From Giardia muris (taxonomy: Eukaryota > Fornicata > Diplomonadida > Hexamitidae), in NCBI GenBank assembly GCA_006247105.1, contig CM016925.1, positions 2,046,001 to 2,110,000 of the forward strand: DNA of 64,000 nucleotides, read 5' to 3'. Each line of letters begins with the position of its first letter. Position 1 is the first letter of the stretch. The position numbers were made by a program, and so were the translations under genes. A model generated the notes under the pieces. It saw only the letters and a list, made by a program, of their open reading frames with translations, did not search any database and had not been told where the DNA came from. Below, in pieces: positions 16,070 to 26,500 of the stretch.

Positions 16070-18733
16070 TCACCTCAAGCCGAAGCCCTCACTATATTGA
16101 ATTGCGGTGAGAAGCTTTTCGCGTAGCTTTGCCCGCGAGCGGTACTGTGGCAACATCAGGACGCCAAAGCACGTGTGTGAGATAGGGAGGAAGTCATCAT
16201 CGTCGCCATTGAGGACGATTCGGAACTGAAGGTTTCCAAGGCCGCCGACTGGTGCGCGGCTACTCCCCCAGACGTACTTCAGAAGGGCTCTCCGCTCCTC
16301 GTCCGTCATGTCGTTATGGACAACGTCCCAGAACCAGCGGATGATCTGATGACTTGAAGAGAATGGTTCTTCATAGGTGGTGGCCTTTTCGAGCGCGAAG
16401 AAGTCGAGTTGCGGCTCTCCACATAGCGTGAGCTCCAGGTCTGCAGGAGTGAATAGGGTAAGACTTCTGGAGCGGACGATGAGGTAGAACCCGTCAGCGA
16501 AGTTATCGAATTGCCGTCGGACGGACAGGTTGAGGATGTAGTCCGTATATAGGCTGATATATCCCTCGATGTTATGCTCATCGACGTACTGGTTCCGTCC
16601 CTGATCGATCAGGTCACGTACCGAGCCATCATCTTGCACCACACTAAAAGTGACACCAAAGACATCCTCCAAAGATGCAAGGGTAGGGTCTTCACGACGA
16701 GAAAGAGCATAGGAATATAGCTCACAGAGGCCCTTGTAAATGCTGATGTCATAACCCTCGAGGTCAGCGAAGGTCCCAGGGAACCCCAGAAGCTTCCGGT
16801 ATATGACGCGAGGGAAATGACTTGGGACGTTAACCCCGTTCAACATGCACATCCCAAGGATCATGCCAGCAAAGCAATAATCCTTCTCAAGGTCTGCCCA
16901 TGCTTGATCGTCAGGCGCTAGGAGGGAATGTGCGCGGTTAAAGTAATAAATGTGGGTACCATCCTGGCGTTTGAACAGCTTAAGCTTCTCTGAGAAGGTT
17001 TCCTCGCATAAGAGGTTGAAAAACTCAGTTCTGAGCCCGCCTTGATCGATTCCTTCCTCCCCGTCGAAGGTGATTCTAAGCCTACGACGTAAGACCGGAC
17101 GGTGAGTAACACTACGCCAACTCCGTGGGTCATCAAGGTTTGAGGTACCAACGATATGGTCAAGAGTACCATAGAAGATGTTGTGCCTTTCGATGTACAT
17201 CACCTCTCCCGTATGTAAGAGATCATCGTAACGACACTCCTGACGTAAAAGCTGGGCCTTCTGGCTTGGAGTCAATAGAAAAGGGTAAAACATGAACGTC
17301 ATCAAGTCCGTTGTATATGGGATGTCCTCCAATTGAGTCAACTCGTTATGGAACTCGCCTGGTACCTGGTGGAAGAGATTCATCAATAGATCGAGCACTA
17401 AGTCTCGATTCTGATGCCGAAACACTTGTGTATTCGTATCGAACTCATCCAATTCAAGCCTGGTCGTCTGATTCAACTGGAAGACGTACCGTTCAACTGG
17501 TGACATGCTCGATATTAATTGGTCATTATTCAGCAACCAATACTTTTGATCAGGAGTTGGATTATATTCTTTTGAGTTCAAGAAGTCGCAATAGAAGGCC
17601 GAACTGGGTAAGAAATGTGTCGGATCGCTAGCTCCATCCGCAGCATTGAGTAAGGCGTCGCTAGAAAACGTCTTTTTGACCATCGACGGTTGAAAGATGT
17701 CCGTGGCATAAAAGCCTTCAATATTGATAGCGTGGAGGATGGATAGAAGCCGGAGGATGTCAAGGATCTCTTCCTTGAGGGGCAAGAAATCCTTGATGGT
17801 GGTTCGAACGCGTCGATGTTGTGGGTGTGGAGAGATTACTTCCAACATATGGCGACACACTTCAACCGCCTGTCCAATCAATCCAGCACCCGGGATGATA
17901 GTTGATTCACGGAAGAGGTTCTTCAACGTGAGAATCAAGGAGTCGGTATGTCCCAATGGTAGGAGCCGAACGATCTTGACTATGGATCTAAAGGCTTCGG
18001 GCATCACTAGATGAACGGCAGTTGGAAGACAAATCAGAGTGGCAAAGGACGTGATATGGACGGGAGAATCAATGGCAGTATCATCTGCTTCCACAATTGC
18101 ACTCAAGTCATCCAGAAGCCTAGAAAGCTCTCCTAAGAACGTCTCATGTGCTCCTTTGCGTTCGACAACCAGTAGTCCATCGGCCGTATGTGACGATGAG
18201 CGATCATGGAGTAATAGGGGCCGCTCAGCAAGCATCACCGTATTCAGGAAAAAGCGTGCGAGCATCACGCTTTCGACCGGGGATCGGTTGTGATATAAGA
18301 TGAAGTCGGCCAAGGCCGGTAAACTGATCAAGCGATGAGTGAGCATCATGGAGAGGTGCTCGAAGGAGATTGCATCGCGGACGTTAATCATGCTAACTCT
18401 CTCAAGGGACTGAGGGTCCAGAGTTGCTAATGGAGTTCCGTGATTCCAGATTCGGTGATTCAAGGGGACAACGGATGAGTTCGGGAGCACGTCCACGCTC
18501 GCTATCCAACGGGAGGTGATGGTCTCCACGGTGGGGAAGCATAGGGCTTGCACGCCGTGCTTCGAGAAGATGTCCTGTGCGAGAGTATCGACGTACTCCT
18601 TACTGACGAGCTCGTCCTTCTTGAAGGCAAAAGAACTCGAGGCGCGGCAGTGCCGGTTCATACAGGCCGAATTACCGCACCCGACCGTGAGCTGGACGAC
18701 CAGGTAAGATACGAAGTCTGTCATGCTCGCCAT
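16070..18733 (-). CDS. E6AP/UBE3A-like HECT E3 ubiquitin ligase with AZUL finger
   Basis: An 887-aa protein. The N-terminal about 65 residues hold a cysteine cluster (VGCGNSACMNRHC ... then ALCF) matching the AZUL zinc finger, otherwise characteristic of UBE3A. The HECT domain fills about 520-887: DGEEGIDQGGLRTEFF, FAGMILGMCMLNG, YVDEHNIEGYISLYTDY, and the catalytic loop PISHTCFGVLMLP with the thioester Cys at 855. In mammals the AZUL domain docks on proteasome subunit Rpn10, so this ligase may work at the proteasome. The middle region (70-500) is helical and has no known domain. The start lies 5 bp after the phosphatase stop, with initiator gaattaaATG. Confidence 0.92.
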   Translation of the reverse strand: MASMTDFVSYLVVQLTVGCGNSACMNRHCRASSSFAFKKDELVSKEYVDTLAQDIFSKHGVQALCFPTVETITSRWIASVDVLPNSSVVPLNHRIWNHGTPLATLDPQSLERVSMINVRDAISFEHLSMMLTHRLISLPALADFILYHNRSPVESVMLARFFLNTVMLAERPLLLHDRSSSHTADGLLVVERKGAHETFLGELSRLLDDLSAIVEADDTAIDSPVHITSFATLICLPTAVHLVMPEAFRSIVKIVRLLPLGHTDSLILTLKNLFRESTIIPGAGLIGQAVEVCRHMLEVISPHPQHRRVRTTIKDFLPLKEEILDILRLLSILHAINIEGFYATDIFQPSMVKKTFSSDALLNAADGASDPTHFLPSSAFYCDFLNSKEYNPTPDQKYWLLNNDQLISSMSPVERYVFQLNQTTRLELDEFDTNTQVFRHQNRDLVLDLLMNLFHQVPGEFHNELTQLEDIPYTTDLMTFMFYPFLLTPSQKAQLLRQECRYDDLLHTGEVMYIERHNIFYGTLDHIVGTSNLDDPRSWRSVTHRPVLRRRLRITFDGEEGIDQGGLRTEFFNLLCEETFSEKLKLFKRQDGTHIYYFNRAHSLLAPDDQAWADLEKDYCFAGMILGMCMLNGVNVPSHFPRVIYRKLLGFPGTFADLEGYDISIYKGLCELYSYALSRREDPTLASLEDVFGVTFSVVQDDGSVRDLIDQGRNQYVDEHNIEGYISLYTDYILNLSVRRQFDNFADGFYLIVRSRSLTLFTPADLELTLCGEPQLDFFALEKATTYEEPFSSSHQIIRWFWDVVHNDMTDEERRALLKYVWGSSRAPVGGLGNLQFRIVLNGDDDDFLPISHTCFGVLMLPQYRSRAKLREKLLTAIQYSEGFGLR

Positions 18734-18738
18734 TTAAT

Positions 18739-19659
18739 TCACAAGAAGTAGTCTGGTATGCATCTTCGGTCCGGGAGGGCGCGGCAGCTCGCAGGGGCCT
18801 CCTCAAAGATCTTGAACTGATAGGTGGAGCCATACCCAAACTCCAGGATGGCGGCGATGTTGCCAGAACGGTAACAATAGTTCGGACAGGACCAAAGGGT
18901 CAGGCAGAGGTTATTGAATTTGAACTGATAGCCGTCCATGACTAGCTGGTGCGAGCGTGCCATGAACTCAAGGTCGTTGGCGGCTATAAATGACTCTACT
19001 ACATCTCCACCGAAGAGACTACCTGCTCCACGGCCGGATAAGCTGAACCCGGTGGCATTGGCATCCTCTGCGGGGTCTGACCATAATAAGTCTGTGATCG
19101 GGCCATCAGAAGGGATCTCTCCGATGCGCGATAAGGCGGCAATGTCTGAGATGGCATTGATGTGCCTAGAGAGGCCACCATGTACGCAGTACACCTTATC
19201 ATCCACCAGGGCACTAATCGGGAGAAGGTCGAAGACGTCACAGAAGAGCCTCCAGATCCTATTTGAGCCGTATTTTCGAAGGCACTCGTCGTTATATCCA
19301 TATGTCTGTGTGATCTGACGGCACTCATGGTTACCACGCAAGAGAGAGAGGCGCATCGGGTACTTTATTTTGTATGCAACGAGGAGCATGAACGTTTCAA
19401 CGGAGAAGTACCCTCGGTCGACGTAGTCGCCCATGAAGAGATAGTGGACGTCTGGGATCGCGCCCCCGATGCTAAAGAGCTCTCGAAGGTCGTAGAACTG
19501 CCCATGGATATCCCCGACGATTGTCACCGGAGATTTCACCTGAAGGACGTTCGGCTCCTTCTGAAATAGCTCCTTCGCCTTGTACGCTAGTTCCTCGGCC
19601 TCGAGCTCCGTCGGGAGCTCGCAGCGCTTTAACCGGCCCAAGATGTTATCGATATCCAT
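18739..19659 (-). CDS. PP2A/PP4/PP6-type serine/threonine phosphatase catalytic subunit
   Basis: 306 aa, the normal length for the family. All metal and catalytic motifs are present: GDIHGQFYDL, GDYVDRGYFSVET, LRGNHECRQIT, a HGGLS motif, ARSHQLVMDGY and CPNYCYRSGN. The C-terminus ends in CIPDYFL, the methylated Leu tail of PP2A-class enzymes. Compared with PP2A, the segment after LLWSDP differs and RAHQ is ARSHQ, so PP2A, PP4 and PP6 cannot be separated. The protein is expected to act with A/B-type regulatory subunits. The stop TGA lies in TGTGAAT, which overlaps the promoter of the next gene (HECT ligase). Confidence 0.93.
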   Translation of the reverse strand: MDIDNILGRLKRCELPTELEAEELAYKAKELFQKEPNVLQVKSPVTIVGDIHGQFYDLRELFSIGGAIPDVHYLFMGDYVDRGYFSVETFMLLVAYKIKYPMRLSLLRGNHECRQITQTYGYNDECLRKYGSNRIWRLFCDVFDLLPISALVDDKVYCVHGGLSRHINAISDIAALSRIGEIPSDGPITDLLWSDPAEDANATGFSLSGRGAGSLFGGDVVESFIAANDLEFMARSHQLVMDGYQFKFNNLCLTLWSCPNYCYRSGNIAAILEFGYGSTYQFKIFEEAPASCRALPDRRCIPDYFL

Positions 19660-19704
19660 CGTTTTTTGATCACCACGCTCTTAAGCACATATCCAAGGTT
19701 CACA

Positions 19705-20319
19705 TCAAACTAGCTTCTGGCGCGTGATGTACCCCCGTATGGTCTGCACTTGCCAAGCGGTAAGCCCAAGATAGCCCAGAATGCATAGTAACGAGGTTAG
19801 GATGATACTTCTACGGACACGCCGACTCTTAGCCTCAAACGCCGCAAGGAAGGTCGCTTGAGTATCTGCTTGTTGATTGATCGCCCTAGCCTTCCCCAAC
19901 AGTCGCCCCAACGATTGTAGCTCTACAGCTTGACGTTCCTCTTCAAGGGTACGAACTCCAGTGTCATCCTGAATGGACAAGTGTACACGACCGGTGGACC
20001 TGTCACTGGCCTTATCCGCGCCCCAGATGCAGATACGGAAGTCGCCCTCCTTACTGGGGCTAAAGACTAGTTCTCCTCGATCTACAATATACGAGTCGAA
20101 TAGTACATTCTCATGGACGTCAAGGATACGGAGCTGCAAACGTGGGTCCTTGAGGTTGGTTGGCCCCTTCTTTCCTGTGAAAAGCTCAGGAGTGTTGATC
20201 CCATAACCTATCTTTATTGATGACCCTTCCTTTGGGGTATGACGGAAGCAGAGAGGCCTATTCCCCCTATAGTCAAGGAAAAGGCCAAAGCTCATTATGA
20301 TCAAAGAGAAAGTAATCAT
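19705..20319 (-). CDS. p24/emp24 family cargo receptor
   Basis: A 204-aa type I membrane protein: hydrophobic signal peptide (about 1-15), lumenal GOLD-type beta domain (about 22-120, with ELVFSPSKEGDFRICIWG), helical stalk (about 125-168), one TM helix (about 171-190) and a short tail RGYITRQKLV. The short basic tail with terminal KLV resembles the ER-return/COPI signal of p24 proteins. p24 proteins cycle between ER and Golgi with COPI/COPII coats; Giardia has only rudimentary Golgi functions, so this marks its early secretory route. The start is preceded by gggtaaaaaATG. Confidence 0.87.
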   Translation of the reverse strand: MITFSLIIMSFGLFLDYRGNRPLCFRHTPKEGSSIKIGYGINTPELFTGKKGPTNLKDPRLQLRILDVHENVLFDSYIVDRGELVFSPSKEGDFRICIWGADKASDRSTGRVHLSIQDDTGVRTLEEERQAVELQSLGRLLGKARAINQQADTQATFLAAFEAKSRRVRRSIILTSLLCILGYLGLTAWQVQTIRGYITRQKLV

Positions 20320-20341
20320 TTTTTACCCACGTGTGTAGTCC

Positions 20342-21997
20342 CTACACCTCATCCTTATCCAAGTCGATAAACCTCAATTGATCAGATTGAGGCTTGTTAA
20401 GGGTTCGATATAAGGCCACCGCGGACGGCGCCAGGCCCGAGACGAGCTCGTTCGGAAGGTCCGTATGCAATATCTCGTTCGCGTCCGCATGTGTGATCGT
20501 TCCCGTATTGACCAATAGAAGGAGCTTCCCCATGAGGGCGTCTATCGCCGACTCAATCGCGCTCAGGTGCATGACGACGTTCTCGCTAGTGACGAAGCCC
20601 TCCTGAATGTCCTCACTAATCGCACTGATCCCACTGATGGTCTCACACCCCGACTCCTTGAAGAGATGCTCGATCAGCTCGTAGACGTTGTTCATGCTCG
20701 TAGTCAGCTTGTCAAACTGCTGTTCAAACCCTTCTCCAGTTGCTTTGATCGCCGCCAATTGATTCTCCAAGGATTGAACCTCGGACTTCATGTTAGCATC
20801 AGCCTCTTGCTTGCGTAACTTGGCCGCGATGAGGTCGTTCTTAAGCTTGAAAAGATCCTCCTCCTTTGCCTCAAGTTCTGCACGTAACTCGTTCGTCAGA
20901 GTGAAGAGAGAGAAGTTATGCTCCTCTCCAGCTATGAAGCAGTCGACTATATGGTTGACGATCCCCTCGGTAAGCCGCATCGTTGCGTAATGTGGTTCCT
21001 GGTCTCCATTAGCCTCTGCAAGCGCCTTATTGATCGCGGGATAACAATGAGACTCGAGAATAGTCTTAAAGGCCCGCTCGTAAGTAGCCTCGTCATCTGC
21101 ACGGTCAGCAGCCTCCGCTTCCATATCGGTCCGGTTTGTGAGCGCCAGCTTGGCCGCAGCTTGGTCCTGGAGGTGCTGACTCTGCTGTTCCATCTGCTGT
21201 TGTTGAAGTTGGCGACGACGTGCATCTCGTTCCAAGATACGGCCAAGTTCCGTCCATTCCTCCTGGAATGCTTGTGCCTCCTTTTGTGCCTGCTCACGCA
21301 AGCGAGCCAGTTGCTCCTGTGTCTCTTCACGGTTCTTGAACTCCTCACGAGCACGCTCCATGAGCTGCGTCATCTCCAGGACCTTCTGGTCCGCCTCTTT
21401 AACAAGACCGGAATGAATCTTCTCAAAGGCGATATGCTCGGAACGTAGGTTCTCAATTGCGGCACGAAGGCGTCGGTTCTCGGCAAGGACATCATTGTAT
21501 TTGCAAGAGGTTTGCTGAAGCCGGTTCTCTAGTAGACGAACATGTTTCTCAACAGTCGCTGCGGTTGGGCGAGCGGCCTCAGCAGCGGCTCGTTCCTTAC
21601 GCAAGTCATTCATAACCTTATCGGCAGCCTTCAGCTTCCGCTCGAGGCTCCGGATTGCCTCTTTCTCTTGAGAGATCTTCTGCTCAAAGAGGGCACGCTT
21701 TGCAAGGAGTGCTTCGGCCTCTGCCGAGCGAGCCGCGTTTCCCCCAGCACGGTGCGTCGCCTCTGCGACCCGATCGCGGAGCTGGTTGTTCTCGTTCGTC
21801 AGGCGCTCAATGATCTGATTCTGACGTCGGATCGTGACTTGCGCCTCCTCGGCGAAGGCTTTACGATCACCTTCGAGGTGACGGTACTTGCGAGTCAGCT
21901 CGACTAGATCCTTCTGGGTCTTCGGCTCGCTATCGCCATGGACGTTCAGATGCGAGGTATGATCGATCTTGAGGTTGATATTCGGAGGGGCCTCCAT
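20342..21997 (-). CDS. Outer dynein arm docking complex coiled-coil protein (ODAD1/CCDC114-DC2 like)
   Basis: 551 aa, coiled coil from about residue 25 to 460. The opening helix (LTRKYRHLEGDRKAFAEEAQ, then IRRQNQIIERLTNEN) matches the conserved start of the DC2/CCDC114/CCDC63 family. These proteins dock outer dynein arms onto axonemal doublet microtubules, which suits an organism with four pairs of flagella. The C-terminal 80 residues (about 470-551) are less coiled. The gene lies 90 bp from the divergent DSS1 gene. The family call rests on the N-terminal signature; other axonemal coiled-coil proteins are possible. Confidence 0.75.
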   Translation of the reverse strand: MEAPPNINLKIDHTSHLNVHGDSEPKTQKDLVELTRKYRHLEGDRKAFAEEAQVTIRRQNQIIERLTNENNQLRDRVAEATHRAGGNAARSAEAEALLAKRALFEQKISQEKEAIRSLERKLKAADKVMNDLRKERAAAEAARPTAATVEKHVRLLENRLQQTSCKYNDVLAENRRLRAAIENLRSEHIAFEKIHSGLVKEADQKVLEMTQLMERAREEFKNREETQEQLARLREQAQKEAQAFQEEWTELGRILERDARRRQLQQQQMEQQSQHLQDQAAAKLALTNRTDMEAEAADRADDEATYERAFKTILESHCYPAINKALAEANGDQEPHYATMRLTEGIVNHIVDCFIAGEEHNFSLFTLTNELRAELEAKEEDLFKLKNDLIAAKLRKQEADANMKSEVQSLENQLAAIKATGEGFEQQFDKLTTSMNNVYELIEHLFKESGCETISGISAISEDIQEGFVTSENVVMHLSAIESAIDALMGKLLLLVNTGTITHADANEILHTDLPNELVSGLAPSAVALYRTLNKPQSDQLRFIDLDKDEV

Positions 21998-22087
21998 GAA
22001 TTTTTGTAGCTTCCATCGGTAAGCAAGAGTAAAGCATACTCCACAGCCGTCCCTAGGGCAAAGTGGGAGCAGATAACTCTGGAGAAA

Positions 22088-22267
22088 ATGGAAGAAGCAG
22101 GCCAGGCTAAGAAGCAGGTCCTACTCTACGACGAGTTTGAGGAGTTTGGGGCCCATCAAGAGCCAGATAAGGCACTAGAGAAGGCCCTCCTGGCGGGTGA
22201 TACGTGGATGGATGCGTGGACCGAGGCCCCCGAGGATCCATACATCCAAGCTCTCAAAGGGATGTAA
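22088..22267 (+). CDS. SEM1: DSS1/Sem1 (proteasome lid and RPA/BRCA2-type acidic adaptor)
   Basis: A 59-aa ORF between two minus-strand genes. It contains the DSS1 signature in order: acidic-aromatic DEFEEF at 15-20, then a Trp pair TWMDAWTEAPEDPY at 39-52 and a short C-terminal helix (IQALKGM). DSS1/Sem1 is a very small acidic protein that clamps Rpn3 and Rpn7 in the 26S proteasome lid and also supports TREX-2 and BRCA2. Its length is slightly below the usual 70 or so residues, with less Asp in the second motif. Rpn7 lies in the same window (31928). The start is preceded by ggagaaaATG and the stop sits in gatgTAAAT. Confidence 0.82.
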   Translation: MEEAGQAKKQVLLYDEFEEFGAHQEPDKALEKALLAGDTWMDAWTEAPEDPYIQALKGM

Positions 22268-22287
22268 ATGGGTACCGAAGGTTCACA

Positions 22288-23556
22288 CTAGTATGGGGAG
22301 TCTGGAGGGGTGATAGCAATGTTCTCAACTCGGAGGTGTGACCGTAATGGCAAGGTAGGTGGTGCTACAGGTGGATGGGATGAAAGGGTGGTTGGGGTGA
22401 AGACACGTCCAGCGAAGTCTGTCACACTGATAGTTAGGACATCCGGGGATTGGGGTGGCTTCATCAACACTTCTGTCTCAATCTTTGAGGCGTCATCATG
22501 ATCAACTTCAAGGTGAGAGGAGGTGGAGGCGGAAAGGGTAAAGCTACAGCCAAAGATGGACATGATGGCCTCGCTAGCTGCAGACCGTAAAGAGATATTC
22601 CCACTCTTTTTCCTAAAACCGCAATCGAGCTTGATGACATCATTAAGCAAATGGACACCGAGGATGGCCGATTGAGTCAAGGTGACCTCCTTGATCCGTT
22701 GCATCCCAGCCAAAGGGTTACCGATCAAAAGGATAACGCTTTGCGGTAACTTATGAGGAGAATGAAGAGTATCCGTCATGCATTCAGTTGCTCGACAATA
22801 TGGACGACTGACGAGTTTCATGTACTCCAACTGTAATAACCCATCTCGAACTAGGATGGCACATGGGCATTCCACACGCCCCGAAGCTGAAAGCAAAGAA
22901 CCTGCAAAAAAGACGGTTCCATAGGCATCTATTCCAGTACTAGCAGTCGTCATGTAAGTGGCCAAGCGAGACTTCTGATCAGATGGTTCAACCATCCGAA
23001 GGCTCAAAAGCCGATGTGCAATAGTCACACACTCACGCTCCTTCTGAATCGCTTGCTTCCCTTTCCATAGAATCCGGAAGATATCCTCGGGAAGATATTC
23101 ATTAATAGCACCCAATAGCAAATCCGAATCCAATAGATATTCCCTCAGCTCCGCCTCTGTCAACTCAGCTAATAAGGACTCGGCTACAAGCTGGCTGAAT
23201 AGGCTTGGGGGGACATTCCACATGTTCTCACGTACATGATATTTCGCGTGACTGAAAAGGACTCCAAGAAATGTATCTGTCATTTGCATGAAATCGAAGT
23301 AGCTCTGCCCAAGAGGAGGACGAGTCATCCACAAGGCGAACGTCCCAATGCGTTCCGCCCACGGGAGAATGTATGACGAGGAGGGTACTAGCTCACAATG
23401 CCCAGCAATGGCGCACACGAGCGAGAACCGTGAGTATTCGTTGTGCACAAGCGCCTCCGCCTGGAAGTAGTTCTGCACCACCTCCGAGGCCGTGGTAGTC
23501 GGCTGGATATAAAGCCGTCTAGACTCACCACAGAACCAAACTTCGATTTCCGGCAT
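22288..23556 (-). CDS. FERM-like domain protein
   Basis: 422 aa from the ATG at 23556 (MPEIEVWFCGESRRLYI). The frame is open further upstream but would overlap the kinase gene, and ttaaaaATG is a good initiator. Residues 1-90 look like a ubiquitin-like F1 lobe, 95-215 like a helical F2 lobe, and 225-340 (beginning YGTVFFAGSLLS...) like a PH-type F3 lobe. The C-terminal about 70 residues are Pro/Ser/Thr-rich and disordered (TPPDSPY end). FERM proteins link membranes to the cytoskeleton. The call is from layout and the F3-like motif, so moderate. It starts 2 bp after the upstream stop codon. Confidence 0.5.
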   Translation of the reverse strand: MPEIEVWFCGESRRLYIQPTTTASEVVQNYFQAEALVHNEYSRFSLVCAIAGHCELVPSSSYILPWAERIGTFALWMTRPPLGQSYFDFMQMTDTFLGVLFSHAKYHVRENMWNVPPSLFSQLVAESLLAELTEAELREYLLDSDLLLGAINEYLPEDIFRILWKGKQAIQKERECVTIAHRLLSLRMVEPSDQKSRLATYMTTASTGIDAYGTVFFAGSLLSASGRVECPCAILVRDGLLQLEYMKLVSRPYCRATECMTDTLHSPHKLPQSVILLIGNPLAGMQRIKEVTLTQSAILGVHLLNDVIKLDCGFRKKSGNISLRSAASEAIMSIFGCSFTLSASTSSHLEVDHDDASKIETEVLMKPPQSPDVLTISVTDFAGRVFTPTTLSSHPPVAPPTLPLRSHLRVENIAITPPDSPY

Positions 23557-23558
23557 TT

Positions 23559-26500
23559 TTAAGAGCTTTCGACAGATAGCTCCAAGGAGATGCATCCTTC
23601 ATCCTCCTTGCTCGTCGAGGGCTGATTCTTGATCCAGGTGCATAACAACTCGATGATCTCCGCATTTCCAGTTAATTCGGCCGTCTCTAGATTAGTCTGT
23701 CCATTCGCCATCGTCATATCTCCTTCATAATCAAGAAGGAGCTCCACACATTCCCGAGACCCCGCTCGGATGGCCGCCATTAATGCCGTCTCTCCATTCA
23801 GACGCTGCTTCTTACTTTCTAACGGAATGAGAAGAGGAACTACCTCAGGCCTATTCCGTTGTGCCGCTAACATCAACGCCGTACCACCTTCACGGGTGAC
23901 AAGCCCAGCCTCTTGATCGATAAGTAACCCAATAAGAGACACATAGCCGCCTTCAGCAGCATACATCAAGGCAGTCTTCCCATCTCCTCGTTGGCATCCA
24001 GCCTCGGCGGCAAGTAGGCATTGAGCAACATCCGGAGCATTGGCCTTGACGGCCTTCATCAGAGCCGTCTCCTCAAAGGAGTCCCGAGCTCCTGCTTCAT
24101 CTAGGAGAAGTTGAACACTTGAAAGATTCTTGCGCCCTGCAGCAATCATGAGGGCCGTCTGCCCCTGGTTGTTCTGTATCCGAAGCTCATGCTTCGCAAG
24201 GAGTTGAACAACGGCTGTTACGCCCTCACGCGCCGCCACCATCAATGCGGTATCTCCAGAATCGCTTTGGACGCCCACCTCCGCCTCACAAAGCTCTGTG
24301 CATAGAGCAAGGTTTCCTGCTCGAGCAGCTCGCATCAGTGCCGTCTCCCCTTGTGGGCCGCGTTGCTTCCCACAATATCCACGCAAATAATTAACAACCG
24401 CGTATTGGTTGTTATCACAGGCGATCATCAAAGCCGAGAGCCTCGCTTCCGAAAGGATGTGGGCCTCATCTTTGGCAAGTAACCTACAGACCTCCACGTA
24501 TCCAGAACGTGCAGCATATGAAAGCGCAGGAAGCCCGTCAGCATCGACCATGCGCGCCTCGATCGGCTGCAATACCTTGACACATTCCGTCTGCCCTTCA
24601 AGAGCAGCCAGCATCAAGGCCGTCACCCCATGGCGAGTCTTCAGACCACCTTCGAGGGCCAGGACCCGTTTAACCGCATCGACGTCTCCGAGCGTCGCGG
24701 CCTTCATTAGGCTTGTGTACTTGATCTCGACGGCGGGAGCACTGAAGGTCTTAACATCTCCAGGCACAACATGTTGTGCATATGTACTGACAGACCACTG
24801 TTTCTTCCAATCTGTCGTCCGGAGGTCCGAGACGCTCTCGTTATAGTCGTCAATGGTTTGGGTACGATAAAGCGAGGCGGAAAGTCGAGACTGTGTGCCA
24901 AACCCTGAGGTGGAGTTGAGGACTTCATGCAAAGGTTGGTCTCCCCTCGTCGTTGATGGGCGTGTACTCGCGGTGGAGGCCGGTGGGCGCGCGGAGGGGT
25001 GCCGAGACCGGAGTAAACGCCTATCTGAGGGTAGGATGGGAATACCATCGTCTATGGTTACATCCTTGGATAGGGAGGTTCCAAGGCTAGGTTCCTGCCC
25101 CAAGGACTGGCTCGATTGAAGGAGAGATGGCTGGAGCGTGCTCTGGTTGTATGTGGAGCCTTCGGAAGCCCTTCGTCCGCCCATAAACGTCTTATACGGT
25201 TCGAGACGCTTATCAACCTCGGCAGCCAGGATGTTAAGTGCAATGATATCCGAGGGGGAGTGTAACGCGATCCCATCGTTGGTGCGCATCCCCGGTACGA
25301 TTTCGATCAGGCGGTTCCGAATATCGTCGACAGTGTAACGTCCTTGTTGCCGCTGGAGCACGTTGATCACGATGTCGTCGACCCACATGGCCAGCTCCGA
25401 ATCAAGCTTCGATGAGGGCTTATAGAATTCGTTATCGGAATAGTCTGGAGGTGGACATGTGCTTGTAGACGCGATAGGGGTCGGCTCCTGCTCCTCTTTT
25501 ATGCTTTTGAAGGCGGTCGACTGCTCTCGTTCCTTCTTACGTGAGGCTCGGCTAGAAGCGCGAGAAGACGAGCGACTCTTAGAAGGCTTAGGAGGTTTCG
25601 GGGTCTTTTGGGCTTTTGGAGCCTTTCTAGGAGTCTCCTTACGCGGCCTCTTCTCTGTATGCGTTTCAGCACTGTCAGGAGTCTTAACGTCGGTGACAAT
25701 TTCTTTTGGCGATGAAGGATCCAAGATATCGATGGGGTCTGAGGTCAGCGTTTCAAGATGTGGGTTACTCCAGCTTCCAGAGCTGAAGAGAGTGGTGCTG
25801 AGGCCCATGGTTCTTTGTGCCTCCATCGAGAACCGTTCGGGTGGGTAGGAACCCGTCTGCTGCGCCTCCAGGTCCCGGCTACTTGGATGACGTGAAGGCC
25901 TTCGAACGTCGGAGGACTCGGAATCTGTGATACTGGTGGATATAGAGGGGACTTGCCGAAAGGATTTTCGTATCTCATGTGAGGACTTAGAAATTGAAGA
26001 TCTATCCAGGGTTGGCGCAGCGCTTTTCTCTCTAGTCAGTCTAAGAATTGATGGATGACATAATAACTCAGTCATCGTTAGTCGGCTTAAAGGGTCCTTT
26101 TGTAAGAGGCCGGAAACCACTTCTGTTAGGGCCGAACTATATCCGGGTAGTACCACGCCATCAGCCATTACCTCAATATATCCAAGAAGCGCCTCAACGG
26201 AAAACTTCGGGTCGAATAATGGCTGATTCGTGCAAAGCTCATAGATGATCGCTCCAAGCGACCAAGAATCTGACTGCTCACAAACCCGCTTCCCAGCTAA
26301 CACCTCGGGCGCAAGATAACGTCGGATGGCCTTCGGAAACGCCTCAGGAGGTACCAGGCCAAGAAGGCAGGGCAATGGTGGCAAATCGACCATCAGATGC
26401 GTCTCGTCACTCAAGTATATGCTACTAGGCGACAAGAACCCATAAGCGAGTCTATGGACACCCGGGAGCTCCTGCTTGAAGGCGTTGTGCATGTATTGTA

